From IMG/VR virus record IMGVR_UViG_3300050138_000573, positions 1-64,000 of that record: a DNA stretch of 64,000 nt. One strand, 5' to 3'. The stretch comes from a virus. A program made the translations under genes and the position numbers. Shown here piece after piece: positions 50,591 through 59,280 of the stretch. How positions within the stretch are numbered: position 1 is the stretch's first letter; the number at the start of each line of letters is the position of its first letter. The notes under the pieces were generated by a model. That model ran no database searches, was not told the DNA's origin, and saw nothing but the letters and a program-made list of their open reading frames with translations.

Positions 50591-52426
50591 TTATGAGAAC
50601 GCTGATCCTAATCCTGCCGGCTTAGTTTCGAGGTTTTGCAGGTCTGGGGGCAGACCGAATCCGCCGCGGTTGGGCATGTAGGTCATCGCCTGGTCGATGA
50701 GCAGCAGACCAAGCGCGATCGCAATCACATCGTCGTCCTTGCTGCCCTCGCCGGCCTCTGATCGGCCGTTCATCTTCACGATGAAATTCTCGCATTCCTC
50801 GATTGCGTCGGGATCAAAGATGTCGATGCCGTCGCCCGGCGTATCGAACTCGCGGATGGCTTGCGCAAGACATTCGACCAGGGTTTCGCGCGTCTTTTCG
50901 TTCGTGATGTAGCCAAGCGCCTTCGTCTTCTTAAACTCAAGCTGGTTGAAAATCTCACGCATGTAGAGATTCGCGCCGCGCTGTTTCAGGAGTTCGGTCA
51001 GGCCGCGGTCCATGTTCATCTCGATCGCGATCATGCACCCCATGTGGCCGCCGTAGAAGCGCGCCAGTTTCCACGCGACATCCTCAAGCACGTCGATGTC
51101 GAAACGGCATTTGATGATGCGAGCGACGGCCGCCGTGCGGTTCCACTTGCCGCTGCCATCCCAGTACCCCTGGCGCAGAATGTGCGCGCCATGGTAGTCG
51201 GGATCCACGCTGCCGGTCTGCGTCGCGCCGGTCATCGGGTCGATCGCGAGGATGTATTTTCGCCCGGGCTGCGGCCTCTCGTAGATGATGATGTTTGATT
51301 CGCCGCGCTCAGTGGGGCGAAAGGCGATCGTCCTCGACTTCGTTTCCTCGAGCACTCCGGGCATCGCCACGCGCAGCCCCATCCTTTTCCGCAATACGGA
51401 AAGCCCGGCAGCGTTGAAACGCCGATTGCCGGATTTCATGAAGGCGTCCTGCCAAGAATGGGGATAATCCCGGTCAAAAATCTGCTTGTCGCCTTTGCAC
51501 TCTTCCTTGATTGCCCACCGGCGCCAGGCCAGTTGCTCCCACATATCGTAGTCTTGGACGCTCTTCCCGAGGTGCGGGGTGCCAGCATCGTCGTCGTGCC
51601 GGTAGCGTTCGATCAGCATGCGTTCGCCCGAATACCATTCCTCGTCGTCGATCGTTTTTTCGAGCTGGAATTTCTCGGCAGGAGTCAGCCGCATCGCGGA
51701 ATCTTGAAACTCGAACCACGGAGCAAACACGCGCACCACGTCGCCCGGCTTCAGGTCGATCTTGCCGCTCAGATAATCCTCGGCATCGACTGCGGGCAAC
51801 CACCGTTCAAAAAATGGCCCGGAGGCACCTTCAGCTGTGGACTCAAGAATGACGATTGTATCGGGGAGCAGCGGCACGCACTTCAGGATGTTCGCGAGCA
51901 CATCGCCGGCGTTGGCGATGCCGTAGCGGGCCCAGCGCGCGACCTCCGTGGCGTGAAGAATTTGATTCGTCCCGGCGATGCCGGCCTGGGCGTCACCAGC
52001 GGTTTCCTGTTTCAGCCGGCTGCCGTTTGACCAGTTGCCAGTCTTCGAATCGATCTTGCCGGTGTTCCCCCAATCGAAAACGTCATTGTTCTGGTAGGTT
52101 TGGAGCATGCTCCAGATTTCCGAGGTCTGGCTGTATTGCCCTCCGATGACAACCGCTGAAGCCGACATCTTGCGCATGTAGTGGTAGTCGAGCGCGCTAA
52201 AGAAAGTTGTGCTGCCTTTTTGCCGCGGCTTCAGCCCGATGATGCGAATCGGCAGTTTATCCGCCTCCATTTTTGCCACGACTTTCTGCACAAGGCGCTG
52301 GAGATAGTTCATCTGCGGCCGCATGAGTCCCTTGCTTCTGTCCTTCGGCCAAATCCTGCCCATCGTCTCGAACCACACGCCGGCGTTGGAACGGATGGCT
52401 TCCTTGAGTATGGCTTGTTCGCTCAT
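50591..52426 (-). CDS. terL: Terminase large subunit
   Basis: 611 residues. The ATPase Walker A-like motif is PRQKGSTT (67-74), motif II LHATEVARW (157-165, Glu161) and motif III LESTAEG (194-200); the RNase-H-like nuclease begins with YILAIDPMTG (Asp396), then a second acidic residue in IAIEMNMDRG and a C-terminal DDDVIAIALG. It packages DNA into the prohead and cuts concatemers. The order of terminase, giant protein and portal is consistent with late transcription. Overlaps the GNAT gene by ATGA at 52423. Confidence 0.93.
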   Translation of the reverse strand: MSEQAILKEAIRSNAGVWFETMGRIWPKDRSKGLMRPQMNYLQRLVQKVVAKMEADKLPIRIIGLKPRQKGSTTFFSALDYHYMRKMSASAVVIGGQYSQTSEIWSMLQTYQNNDVFDWGNTGKIDSKTGNWSNGSRLKQETAGDAQAGIAGTNQILHATEVARWARYGIANAGDVLANILKCVPLLPDTIVILESTAEGASGPFFERWLPAVDAEDYLSGKIDLKPGDVVRVFAPWFEFQDSAMRLTPAEKFQLEKTIDDEEWYSGERMLIERYRHDDDAGTPHLGKSVQDYDMWEQLAWRRWAIKEECKGDKQIFDRDYPHSWQDAFMKSGNRRFNAAGLSVLRKRMGLRVAMPGVLEETKSRTIAFRPTERGESNIIIYERPQPGRKYILAIDPMTGATQTGSVDPDYHGAHILRQGYWDGSGKWNRTAAVARIIKCRFDIDVLEDVAWKLARFYGGHMGCMIAIEMNMDRGLTELLKQRGANLYMREIFNQLEFKKTKALGYITNEKTRETLVECLAQAIREFDTPGDGIDIFDPDAIEECENFIVKMNGRSEAGEGSKDDDVIAIALGLLLIDQAMTYMPNRGGFGLPPDLQNLETKPAGLGSAFS

Positions 52427-52830
52427 GCGGGGTTCCTCTTGAGGACGGGATCGACTGCCGGTTCAAACTCAAAGCGCGAGTAGAAGCCGGCGGCGTCTCG
52501 GGTTGCGAGCACGCAGACCGTGTTTTTCACGTCCGGGTGCGTCACGATTGCCTGCATCAGCTTCGTGCCCACGCCGCGGCGCTGCCAGTCCTCGATCACA
52601 AAAAAGTCCACGATGCTCGAAAACATCGTCTTGTCTGTGACGACCCGCGCGAAGGCGATCGGCTGAATCAATTCCATCTCTTCGACCCAGAAGCAGAGCG
52701 AGTTCTCCACGCCTTTGCGAATGCGTTCCTCAGTCAACCACCAACCCCAGTACGTTGTCCGCAGCTTCTCGATGAGCCACGGGAAGTCGTCCGGGTTTGT
52801 CTGCGTGCTAATGCGAAGATTGAGTTTCAT
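52423..52830 (-). CDS. GNAT-family N-acetyltransferase
   Basis: 135 residues. DFFVIEDWQRRGVGTKLMQA is the acetyl-CoA-binding R/QxxGxG/A motif (QRRGVGT), preceded by a beta strand FSSIVDFFV and followed by a C-terminal beta hairpin with GFYSRFEFEP. The substrate is unknown. It lies directly between terminase and the first glycosyltransferase and may acetylate a sugar or virion protein. GNAT genes also occur alone beside phage terminases, so a separate role is possible. Confidence 0.8.
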   Translation of the reverse strand: MKLNLRISTQTNPDDFPWLIEKLRTTYWGWWLTEERIRKGVENSLCFWVEEMELIQPIAFARVVTDKTMFSSIVDFFVIEDWQRRGVGTKLMQAIVTHPDVKNTVCVLATRDAAGFYSRFEFEPAVDPVLKRNPA

Positions 52831-53524
52831 CGGCTTTCAATTTCGTGACCACCTCGCGCCGCATCTGGATCAATCGGGCCGTTGGGTTGAGCGCCACGTC
52901 CCCGCCATCATACCCCTCTTTCGCAGGATGGCGTTCCCCGCCGTAGCCGATGTGGTCCACGAATGAAACTCGGGAGACCGTGAACCGATTCCCAAGGAGC
53001 GCGGGAATTTCCCAGTCGAAATGCTGGAGGACGGGGATGTAGTCCTTGAATCCTTCCACCTGCGCGCGGGTCAGGAGATAACTGATGCCTGGCGCGACAC
53101 CGCGGAAAATGACTTCCTTCGCCGGATCATCCTCGATCGTGTTCCCCTGAAGCCGCACGTGCGCCTGCGTGTTGTAGAGGCAAACTGCGCCACCGTATTC
53201 CTGCTGCAAACGCAGTCCGTGACTGCGCCAGGTGGGATCGTGCATCGCATCGAGGTCGGTGAAATAGAGGTGCGTGAACTCAATTCGGTTCAGGAATTCT
53301 TTGAGATGGTTTCGACGCTGCGCCTGAATCCCGATGTTCCGGCCATCGACCACCACATCGGCGCCGCACCCATGCAGGAACTCGGAACCGTACTCGCTCG
53401 ACCCATCGTTGTAGCACACCATCTCGTCGCCCTTCACCGCGCCGGCCTTGACCGTCGGAAGGCAGAGTTCGGCGATGGCCCGGCGATTGCGGCATGGTAT
53501 GCAAATGTAGAGGCGCGCGTTCAT
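52808..53524 (-). CDS. GT2-type glycosyltransferase (GT-A fold)
   Basis: 238 residues from ATG 53524 (MNARLYICIPCRNRRAIAEL). YNDGSS near residue 40 and FTDLDA near 88 are the nucleotide and metal-binding motifs, followed by a HFDWEIPALLG acceptor loop. It lacks a membrane anchor, so it would act in the cytoplasm on a soluble or peripheral acceptor. The upstream frame to 53755 overlaps the next gene. Overlaps GNAT by 23 bp. Confidence 0.78.
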   Translation of the reverse strand: MNARLYICIPCRNRRAIAELCLPTVKAGAVKGDEMVCYNDGSSEYGSEFLHGCGADVVVDGRNIGIQAQRRNHLKEFLNRIEFTHLYFTDLDAMHDPTWRSHGLRLQQEYGGAVCLYNTQAHVRLQGNTIEDDPAKEVIFRGVAPGISYLLTRAQVEGFKDYIPVLQHFDWEIPALLGNRFTVSRVSFVDHIGYGGERHPAKEGYDGGDVALNPTARLIQMRREVVTKLKADETQSSH

Positions 53525-53525
53525 G

Positions 53526-54257
53526 TTACCAAGTTTTGAGTCCGTCAGTCGCCGCGCGCGGATTGAGCTCGCGGAAAAGTTTTTCGCCCACCCGGTAGGC
53601 CACGGCCGAATTCTGCTTGGCATACGTGTTATCCCAAGGAACGGTTTTCGTGTGATAATGGTGTTGATGCAGAAACACGATCTGCCGCGCTTGAATGAAA
53701 TACGATTTGCCGTCGCGTTCGTTGCGTAGGGCGCGATATGTCCAATGGTCGTCACTCCAGACTGACAAAAATTGCGGGTTCAAAAAGTAACCTTCCATCG
53801 CCATGTAGTCCCGCGAGCAGATCGCCGTCACACAAAGAGCGTCTTTTCGGTAGCCATCGCTGACGGCGATGCAGAATGGTTTTCCCTCTTTTTGCAGACG
53901 TTCATTACCTGAAATAACATCCATGAGCATCGCGTCCCATTTATCCGCCGGCTCGATGTCATCCGATGCCTGCACGAGTAGCTTGCCTGAGCAAACCTGC
54001 GCCGCCGCGTTCCACGCCGCCGCCGAGCCGAGCGCGTCCGAAGCCACCGTATGGTATCTAGCAAACTTGAGGCGCGGGGCATGTGCGAGCAGGTGCATGT
54101 CCAATGGGAAACGGGTATCGTCGTCGCTGTTCACCGATAAAATATACTCCACTTTCTCAGGGTGCTGCGCGCGGTCATGGAATAGCAGCATCGCGGCGAT
54201 GGCCTTTTCCGGCCGGCCGAGGGTGGCGTGGAGCACGCTGAAGGTGATGTCGGTCAC
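53526..54257 (-). CDS. GT2-type glycosyltransferase, GTG start
   Basis: 243 residues from GTG 54257, chosen for the GTGA overlap with the next gene. Motifs: SVLHATLGRPEKA at the N-terminus, LSVNSDDDTRFP, and LVQASDDIEPADKWD (likely DxD-like metal site), with SDDHW near the C-terminus. Related to the 52808 enzyme in fold. Ends one base before it. Donor and acceptor unknown. Confidence 0.75.
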   Translation of the reverse strand: MTDITFSVLHATLGRPEKAIAAMLLFHDRAQHPEKVEYILSVNSDDDTRFPLDMHLLAHAPRLKFARYHTVASDALGSAAAWNAAAQVCSGKLLVQASDDIEPADKWDAMLMDVISGNERLQKEGKPFCIAVSDGYRKDALCVTAICSRDYMAMEGYFLNPQFLSVWSDDHWTYRALRNERDGKSYFIQARQIVFLHQHHYHTKTVPWDNTYAKQNSAVAYRVGEKLFRELNPRAATDGLKTW

Positions 54258-54955
54258 GGGCAAAGTTTCCTCCGCGCGTATTCGTAAACGCATTGATCTT
54301 TTACCCCGTGCAAAAGCACTGGCTTCACCTCCCCGCCGTCGCGGTGAGTTTCGATCTGCTCGTCGGTCAGCGCCGTTTCCTTCCAGCGGTTGCAAATCAG
54401 GTTCGTCACATGCCAGTGGTCTTTGACGTAGGGGGCGATTGCGCAGTCCCAAGCCAAGTCCTTCGGGACATTGTTGAAATCGACGAGGCGTGCGAAATCA
54501 GGCCGGACCGCGCAATTCCCATTGATGTGGCCGCCGCCGCCATCGCGCCACGTCCCCATCATCCACTTGCCCGCCGCAAGCGCAATTTTCCACTCGGCCA
54601 TCAACTGATCGATCCAGTCTCTCTGGATCGGGATGCAATCAGGCTCGAGCAGTAGCACGCCATCGATTTCATTCCAGCCGGCATAAAGCCACCGGCGCAG
54701 AATTTCGTCGAGCGCAGCTTTGGCCATAAAGTTGGGGCCGGCCGGCCAGCCTTTGGGTGCGCCAACAACTGCGTAATCATAGACCATCATCCCGCGTAAC
54801 AGTCGGATGTTCTCCCACGAAGGTCCGGCTTCTGCCGTGTGAACGCAGAGAAAATAAACGTCGTCACGCCAGCCGCCCTCGATGTCGGCGATCAATCGCA
54901 TCAGGCGCATGGCGTCCGCCTTGTCGCCCTCATGATACTGGAGCGCGATGACCAT
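54254..54955 (-). CDS. GT-A-type glycosyltransferase, paralogue of fused domain
   Basis: 233 residues from ATG 54955, chosen for the TGATG coupling to the GIY-YIG stop; starts at 54973 and 54982 are longer options. LLLEPDCIPIQRDWIDQL carries a DxD-like ExD motif and GGGGHINGNCAVRPD an acceptor loop. The layout W/L-E-x-D-x-(I/V)-P-(I/M)-x2-x-W matches the middle domain of the 55607 protein, so the two share ancestry. Function probably nucleotide-sugar transfer. Confidence 0.68.
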   Translation of the reverse strand: MVIALQYHEGDKADAMRLMRLIADIEGGWRDDVYFLCVHTAEAGPSWENIRLLRGMMVYDYAVVGAPKGWPAGPNFMAKAALDEILRRWLYAGWNEIDGVLLLEPDCIPIQRDWIDQLMAEWKIALAAGKWMMGTWRDGGGGHINGNCAVRPDFARLVDFNNVPKDLAWDCAIAPYVKDHWHVTNLICNRWKETALTDEQIETHRDGGEVKPVLLHGVKDQCVYEYARRKLCP

Positions 54956-55605
54956 CACTTTGTTAGCGTCCATCCCTTGCATGCTTTGACTTGGCTGTGG
55001 AGTAACCGATGGAAGTACGATCTGCTTACTTCAATTTTCTCACAGAATGCGGCGCGATTCGTTCCAACGTGCCGCGTCCCATCGGGTCCGGTCACATCAT
55101 AAGGGAGACAATGGGCACCCGATGTCGCGGCGATATGCTTTGCTGTGAGTTTACGCCCCATTCTCTCTGCGGAATACCGCGCCCTTCTCTCTGGATCATT
55201 CCATATTTTTAGCTGGCCCAGTCGCATTTTCTCTATCGTCGCCAGTGAAAACGTGTGCCCGGGGCAGCGAAGCGCGCTCCTGACGATGTTGTAGCAATTC
55301 GGATCATCCACGAATTGCTTCACGAAACCCTCTTCCCTCTCTAGTAGCACCCGTCTTGGGCAGGTTTCGAGCACGACAAAGATGAAATCGTTTTCATTGT
55401 TCTTAGTAAACGATCGCTGGAGATGCCCATTGGCGTGACACCCAACCCTTAGTTCGGCCCTGTGCCGATAGAATCTTTTGTAGAAGTTCGTCGTAGAGCC
55501 GATGTAAAACTTCCCTGATGTGGTGTTCACGAGACAGTAGATGCCGCTCACCTTCTGAAGCGTGAGTGCGAACGGACTCGAGAATTCGTGCAGTGCTTGG
55601 ACCAT
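54955..55605 (-). CDS. GIY-YIG endonuclease (Seg-like)
   Basis: 216 residues. GIYCLVNTTSGKFYIGSTTN is the GIY-YIG core, with RFYRHR and FVVLETCPRRVLLERE carrying the Arg and catalytic Glu. The C-terminus has HTFSLATIEKM and GPDGTRHVGTN-type DNA-binding modules (NUMOD-like) and a helix-turn-helix (ENIGVSRS-like EKIEVSRSYFHRLL). It interrupts the glycan cassette with seamless junctions. T4 SegA-type homing enzymes are the closest family memory. Confidence 0.88.
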   Translation of the reverse strand: MVQALHEFSSPFALTLQKVSGIYCLVNTTSGKFYIGSTTNFYKRFYRHRAELRVGCHANGHLQRSFTKNNENDFIFVVLETCPRRVLLEREEGFVKQFVDDPNCYNIVRSALRCPGHTFSLATIEKMRLGQLKIWNDPERRARYSAERMGRKLTAKHIAATSGAHCLPYDVTGPDGTRHVGTNRAAFCEKIEVSRSYFHRLLHSQVKACKGWTLTK

Positions 55606-55606
55606 T

Positions 55607-57883
55607 TTATTTCACGTGAAACGCCGGCGCCTTCCCCTGCATGATCGCCTCCGCTATTTTCTCGTAGCGCTTTATTCCTGAATGGGTCCAGAATTCGCAA
55701 AGGAAATCCCGATCATAGCGGTAGATTGCTTGCCACGACGTATTGGGATCAATGCCACACATGCGCCCATCTTCTTCTCGGTCGTAATCAACAAAGTGAT
55801 ATTTGTCTGGAAAATCTCTGATCGCGATCGCCGCAAGCGCGGGAAATTCTGCAAAATGTTGCGGAAAGGCATTCTGTCCCGACAGCACATAGTCGTCGAA
55901 GCTCTGGCCGGTGTGCGTTTCAACCATCTCGCGCAGTCGTCGGTAGGTCTCACGCCGATGTGCGTTCGGATGTTTGGTCATGCCCTCCCACTCAGGCGTG
56001 AAGCCTAACGCGCGCTCAACCGCTCCCTGCCAAAACAAGCGATTTTCATTTCTCTTCCCACAGTCAGCGTATCGTTCACGAACCAATATCGGCTTCCCAT
56101 TCTGCATGAAATCCGCCGGCGTGCATTGCCGCCAGAACATGCAGTCCGCATCGAGGTGCAGGATGTAATCAGCCTCCGGGCAGATTTCGTCCGCCCGGCA
56201 TTTCTGAATCAAATGTCCGAGATGCCCCTTGTCGGGGATCTCATCGAAGAAGTGAAACTTCACTCCTTTTTTTGCCCAATCAAAGAGGTGTTTTTCTGAG
56301 TTTGGTACAACGAGCGTGACGCCGTGAAAGCCGGCGGTGAACATCGAGATCGACCGCAGGCAGTAGCGCAGAAACTCCGTGTCGCGCTGGTGGGTCACGA
56401 TCAGGATTTCCATCCGGTCGCCAGGCGCGTGTTCGATGCGCAGGCTGGGCCTTACTTCGTTGCGTTGCGCAAGCACTCTTTTCTGGGCCTCGTAGGTCGA
56501 GGCGCACAAAGCCGGCGCGAGCGGGATCAGTGGTTGGTTGGCCCGCAGACAGAGGACATCAATCAAACTTCCGTCCTTGCACTGATGGAACAGTGCGGTC
56601 TCCGGCTTGATGTTCTTCTGAGCCCACGCCTCTGTAATCGGCAGCGGCGGGCGCCAGATTTGCTGAATGGTCTTCGCGTAGTGCGCCCGCGGCAGGATGT
56701 CGTGAGCGCAGAGGGAATCGAAACCACATTCTTCCTGGCCCATCGCTGCCAGCGACGGCGCCAACTTACGCCAGTTTGGGTGATAGACTGCGTTGCCTGT
56801 GAGGTGCGGGATGTCGCCTGCGCGCTGCACGTCGCCCATGAAGGGCCGACCGCAGGCGCGGTACTCGGCGAGGATCTGTCCATACCACCCTTGTCTCATT
56901 GGGACGGTATCGGCCTCGGCCCACAACATCGCGCGCCCGGGAAATTCTTTCTCACAATACTCTAGCGCTCCCTTGAACATCTGATTCGGAGATCCGAAGT
57001 AACCGATTTCTTCCAAACCACTGCATATCTCCGGCACAATCTGGAGTGGTTCGGCTGCATCACCTAATTGCTCGAACTGTTCACTCGTCAGCGCGGGTGT
57101 TGACCAGACTACCAGTGGGAATTTCTCTCTACCGTCCATGCCAGATGTCTCAGGGATGGCCAGTGAAGCCACCCACTTCAGCCACTTCATCGCTAGGTTC
57201 CAGTCAAAACGGGCGACCGGCAGCACCACCACAAGATCGAGCGCAGTGTTGTCCGTGTAAACCGGCCGCGTCAGTTTGCCGGCTTGACTGGCGGCGCGAA
57301 ATTTCTGGTCGGCTTCTTCCGTCTTGATGAACCACCAGGACGTGCACCACGTCACGTGTGGGCGAACGCCGATGATCTCGACCAGATCCATCACGGCGGT
57401 CAGCGCATCGCTATTCGTGTCCTTGTCGTAGCGCGTGAAGAAATCATGACCGGAGAAGATACCGCCGATCTTCACCTTTGGCCACCAGGCCGCGATGTCC
57501 GCCTGTATGAACGGAAGCGCGTGATTGCCGTCGAGGTAAACCCAAACAAGTTCGCCGTCCTCAAATTTGGGGACGGCGTTGAGGCTCATCATCCGCAGCA
57601 GGTGGCAGCGTGGGTGGCGCCCGATGTTGCTTTTCACCTGCTCGAAAACGCTGTTCATGTCGTGCTTGTTCGCGCCGTCAAAATACACGTCCTCCGGCTG
57701 GTTGACCCACGGATCGATGCAGTAGAGTTCACCCTTCCACGTTTTCAGAATGTCGGTCGCATAGGCGCCAAAGAGCGTGCCAACCTCCACGCCCTTCCCG
57801 GTCAAACCCCGGGCATTGAGGAAGTCGCCGATCTGGTCGCGCATCGAGAGCGTGCGCAGGGCTGGCTGGGGGATGAGTGTCAC
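55607..57883 (-). CDS. Methyltransferase fused to two glycosyltransferase domains
   Basis: 758 residues from GTG 57883 (GTGA overlap with the FkbM gene; the 57925 start would run into it). Residues about 30-200: class I SAM methyltransferase (GKGVEVGTLFGAYATDIL, LYCIDPW, LVWVYLDGNHA). About 215-480: GT-A domain with LWAEADTVPM and LTGNAVYHPNW. About 490-758: second GT-A domain (DUF6492-like) with MEILIVTHQRDTEFLRYC and LHLDADCMFW. Three catalytic units in one chain suggest processive building of a methylated glycan. Middle domain is paralogous to the 54254 enzyme. Confidence 0.78.
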   Translation of the reverse strand: MTLIPQPALRTLSMRDQIGDFLNARGLTGKGVEVGTLFGAYATDILKTWKGELYCIDPWVNQPEDVYFDGANKHDMNSVFEQVKSNIGRHPRCHLLRMMSLNAVPKFEDGELVWVYLDGNHALPFIQADIAAWWPKVKIGGIFSGHDFFTRYDKDTNSDALTAVMDLVEIIGVRPHVTWCTSWWFIKTEEADQKFRAASQAGKLTRPVYTDNTALDLVVVLPVARFDWNLAMKWLKWVASLAIPETSGMDGREKFPLVVWSTPALTSEQFEQLGDAAEPLQIVPEICSGLEEIGYFGSPNQMFKGALEYCEKEFPGRAMLWAEADTVPMRQGWYGQILAEYRACGRPFMGDVQRAGDIPHLTGNAVYHPNWRKLAPSLAAMGQEECGFDSLCAHDILPRAHYAKTIQQIWRPPLPITEAWAQKNIKPETALFHQCKDGSLIDVLCLRANQPLIPLAPALCASTYEAQKRVLAQRNEVRPSLRIEHAPGDRMEILIVTHQRDTEFLRYCLRSISMFTAGFHGVTLVVPNSEKHLFDWAKKGVKFHFFDEIPDKGHLGHLIQKCRADEICPEADYILHLDADCMFWRQCTPADFMQNGKPILVRERYADCGKRNENRLFWQGAVERALGFTPEWEGMTKHPNAHRRETYRRLREMVETHTGQSFDDYVLSGQNAFPQHFAEFPALAAIAIRDFPDKYHFVDYDREEDGRMCGIDPNTSWQAIYRYDRDFLCEFWTHSGIKRYEKIAEAIMQGKAPAFHVK

Positions 57884-58647
57884 AATGGTCGGCAGAGCCA
57901 GTCCCACCGCGGCGGTTCGCCCCACATCGTCAGTTCATATCCGCGGTCGCGGATGACTTTCTCCAAATCCGCGGGCGTGAAGCCGCGCTTGGCGAGCGCC
58001 TCGGCATACATCTCGACAAAAAGCCACGGCCGGCACCGCGCGATGGTCTCGCTCGCGCCGATGATCGTCGGGATTTCCGCGCCCTCCACATCGATCTTCA
58101 TCAGTTTGCACGCGGGCAGCTTGAGTTCGTCAATTCGCGCCGTGGCAAACGATGTCGGCCCATCGTCCGGGGTGACGCTGCGCATCCCGAAGTTCGGGCC
58201 CGGGCAATCGTAAACCAACTTCACCCGCTCGCCGTTGCCGGTTGGCCGATTGTAAATCGTGACGCCCGGATTATTCCGGTTGTTGAAGACCGCGCAGACG
58301 TAGGCATCAAAGAAGGGTTCGAACGCATGTACCTCGCCGGCGCCGGCCTTGAACAAAGCCTCGGCCGTGTCGCCGATGAACGCTCCGGCGTCCACGCACA
58401 CATCGCCCATCTGCAGGCCGATCGCCTTGGCGAGTTTCGGCATGTCGCCATCGATGTCGAGGGTCTTCATGGCCTCAGACCGCGGCGGTTGGTTGCAGTC
58501 GCCCTCGATGCACAGGGCGCCAAAGCTCAGCCGGCGGAGATGGATGACGTTGGGGTTGCTCACAGGGGTTGGGGTGTCGTTGGTTGCGCGCAGCCGTTCA
58601 TCCTCCTGCTTGTCCTCGAGCCAGCGCGCCTTTTGCTCATCGTTCAC
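57880..58647 (-). CDS. FkbM-family SAM methyltransferase, GTG start
   Basis: 255 residues from GTG 58647, which forms GTGA with the HTH gene stop. DVCVDAGAFIGDTAEAL is the FkbM motif I, VHAFEPF follows, and LMKIDVEGAEIPTIIGA is the conserved DVEGxE block; the tail WLFVEMYAEAL and YELTMWG complete the domain. FkbM enzymes O-methylate sugars and natural products. First metabolic gene of the glycan cassette in the transcription direction. Confidence 0.87.
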   Translation of the reverse strand: MNDEQKARWLEDKQEDERLRATNDTPTPVSNPNVIHLRRLSFGALCIEGDCNQPPRSEAMKTLDIDGDMPKLAKAIGLQMGDVCVDAGAFIGDTAEALFKAGAGEVHAFEPFFDAYVCAVFNNRNNPGVTIYNRPTGNGERVKLVYDCPGPNFGMRSVTPDDGPTSFATARIDELKLPACKLMKIDVEGAEIPTIIGASETIARCRPWLFVEMYAEALAKRGFTPADLEKVIRDRGYELTMWGEPPRWDWLCRPL

Positions 58648-58859
58648 AGGAACAAGGCGGGCTTCGGCAGTTGCAGCGCCGCCACGAGCTTCACGTAAAC
58701 CGGCAGGCTCGGCCAATGCCTCGCCCACTCGATGTTCGCCAGGGTGCGCGGGTCGATGCCGACCATCCCGGCCACTTCATACTGTTTGAAACGCAGCAGT
58801 TGCCGCTGCGCGCGGACGGCTTTGCCGAAACGGATCAGTTCTTTTTTCTCGGGCGTCAT
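58644..58859 (-). CDS. Cro/C1-type HTH regulator
   Basis: 71 residues. An XRE helix-turn-helix: RFGKAVRAQRQLLRFKQYEV then AGMVGIDPRTLANIEWARHW, with the recognition helix at DPRTLANIE and the usual LPVYVKLVAAL helix. Likely a repressor or antirepressor of the divergent early operon. Overlaps the 37-residue gene by ATGA at 58856. Confidence 0.82.
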   Translation of the reverse strand: MTPEKKELIRFGKAVRAQRQLLRFKQYEVAGMVGIDPRTLANIEWARHWPSLPVYVKLVAALQLPKPALFL

Positions 58860-58969
58860 TTGTATTTGGGCCCCCTGTTCTTCCCTTGGGTGAGCAGGTA
58901 GCGGGCGATTTTATGCAGGCCGGATTTCGACACGCGACGCCCGGATTTGGATTTGCAGGATTTGCTCAT
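58856..58969 (-). CDS. 37-residue Lys/Arg-rich protein
   Basis: ATG 58969 overlaps the stop of the upstream HTH gene (ATGA), and its TGA overlaps the start of the downstream HTH gene, so all three are translationally linked. 14 of 37 residues are Lys or Arg (MSKSCKSKSGRRVSKSG). No fold predicted; charge suggests DNA or RNA binding. Confidence 0.6.
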   Translation of the reverse strand: MSKSCKSKSGRRVSKSGLHKIARYLLTQGKNRGPKYK

Positions 58970-59220
58970 TTGAGTGCCTTCGCCACGAGCCGCGCCTTCT
59001 CCAGCGTCCACTCGCGCTTGCCGTGCTCGAGATAGAAGAGGGTCCCCTGGCCGATGCCCGTCATGTACGCGACTTGCTTCAGGATGAGTCCCTTTGCGAG
59101 CCGGCGCTTCCGCACATCGGCGGAAAAGTCTTTCCAGAGTTGGGCCACGCGGGTCTGGTGCTCGCCGTGCTCGCGGATGGCGCGGTCAAGCCAGCGGATG
59201 TGGTCGGTCAGGTCGGGCAT
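58966..59220 (-). CDS. XRE-family HTH regulator
   Basis: 84 residues. After a helix, FSADVRKRRLAKGLILKQVA then YMTGIGQGTLFYLEHGKREW gives an XRE helix-turn-helix with recognition helix GQGTLFYLE. First gene of the minus-strand unit facing the 59445 operon across 224 bp. Probably regulates this divergent region; operator candidates are CAAGTTAATCTTG (59281) and the sites at 548-616. Confidence 0.8.
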   Translation of the reverse strand: MPDLTDHIRWLDRAIREHGEHQTRVAQLWKDFSADVRKRRLAKGLILKQVAYMTGIGQGTLFYLEHGKREWTLEKARLVAKALK

Positions 59221-59280
59221 GTCGCTGCGCAGAATTCACACGCCTATGAAAATGCCAAGCAGAAAAAGTTGGCCTGTGAA

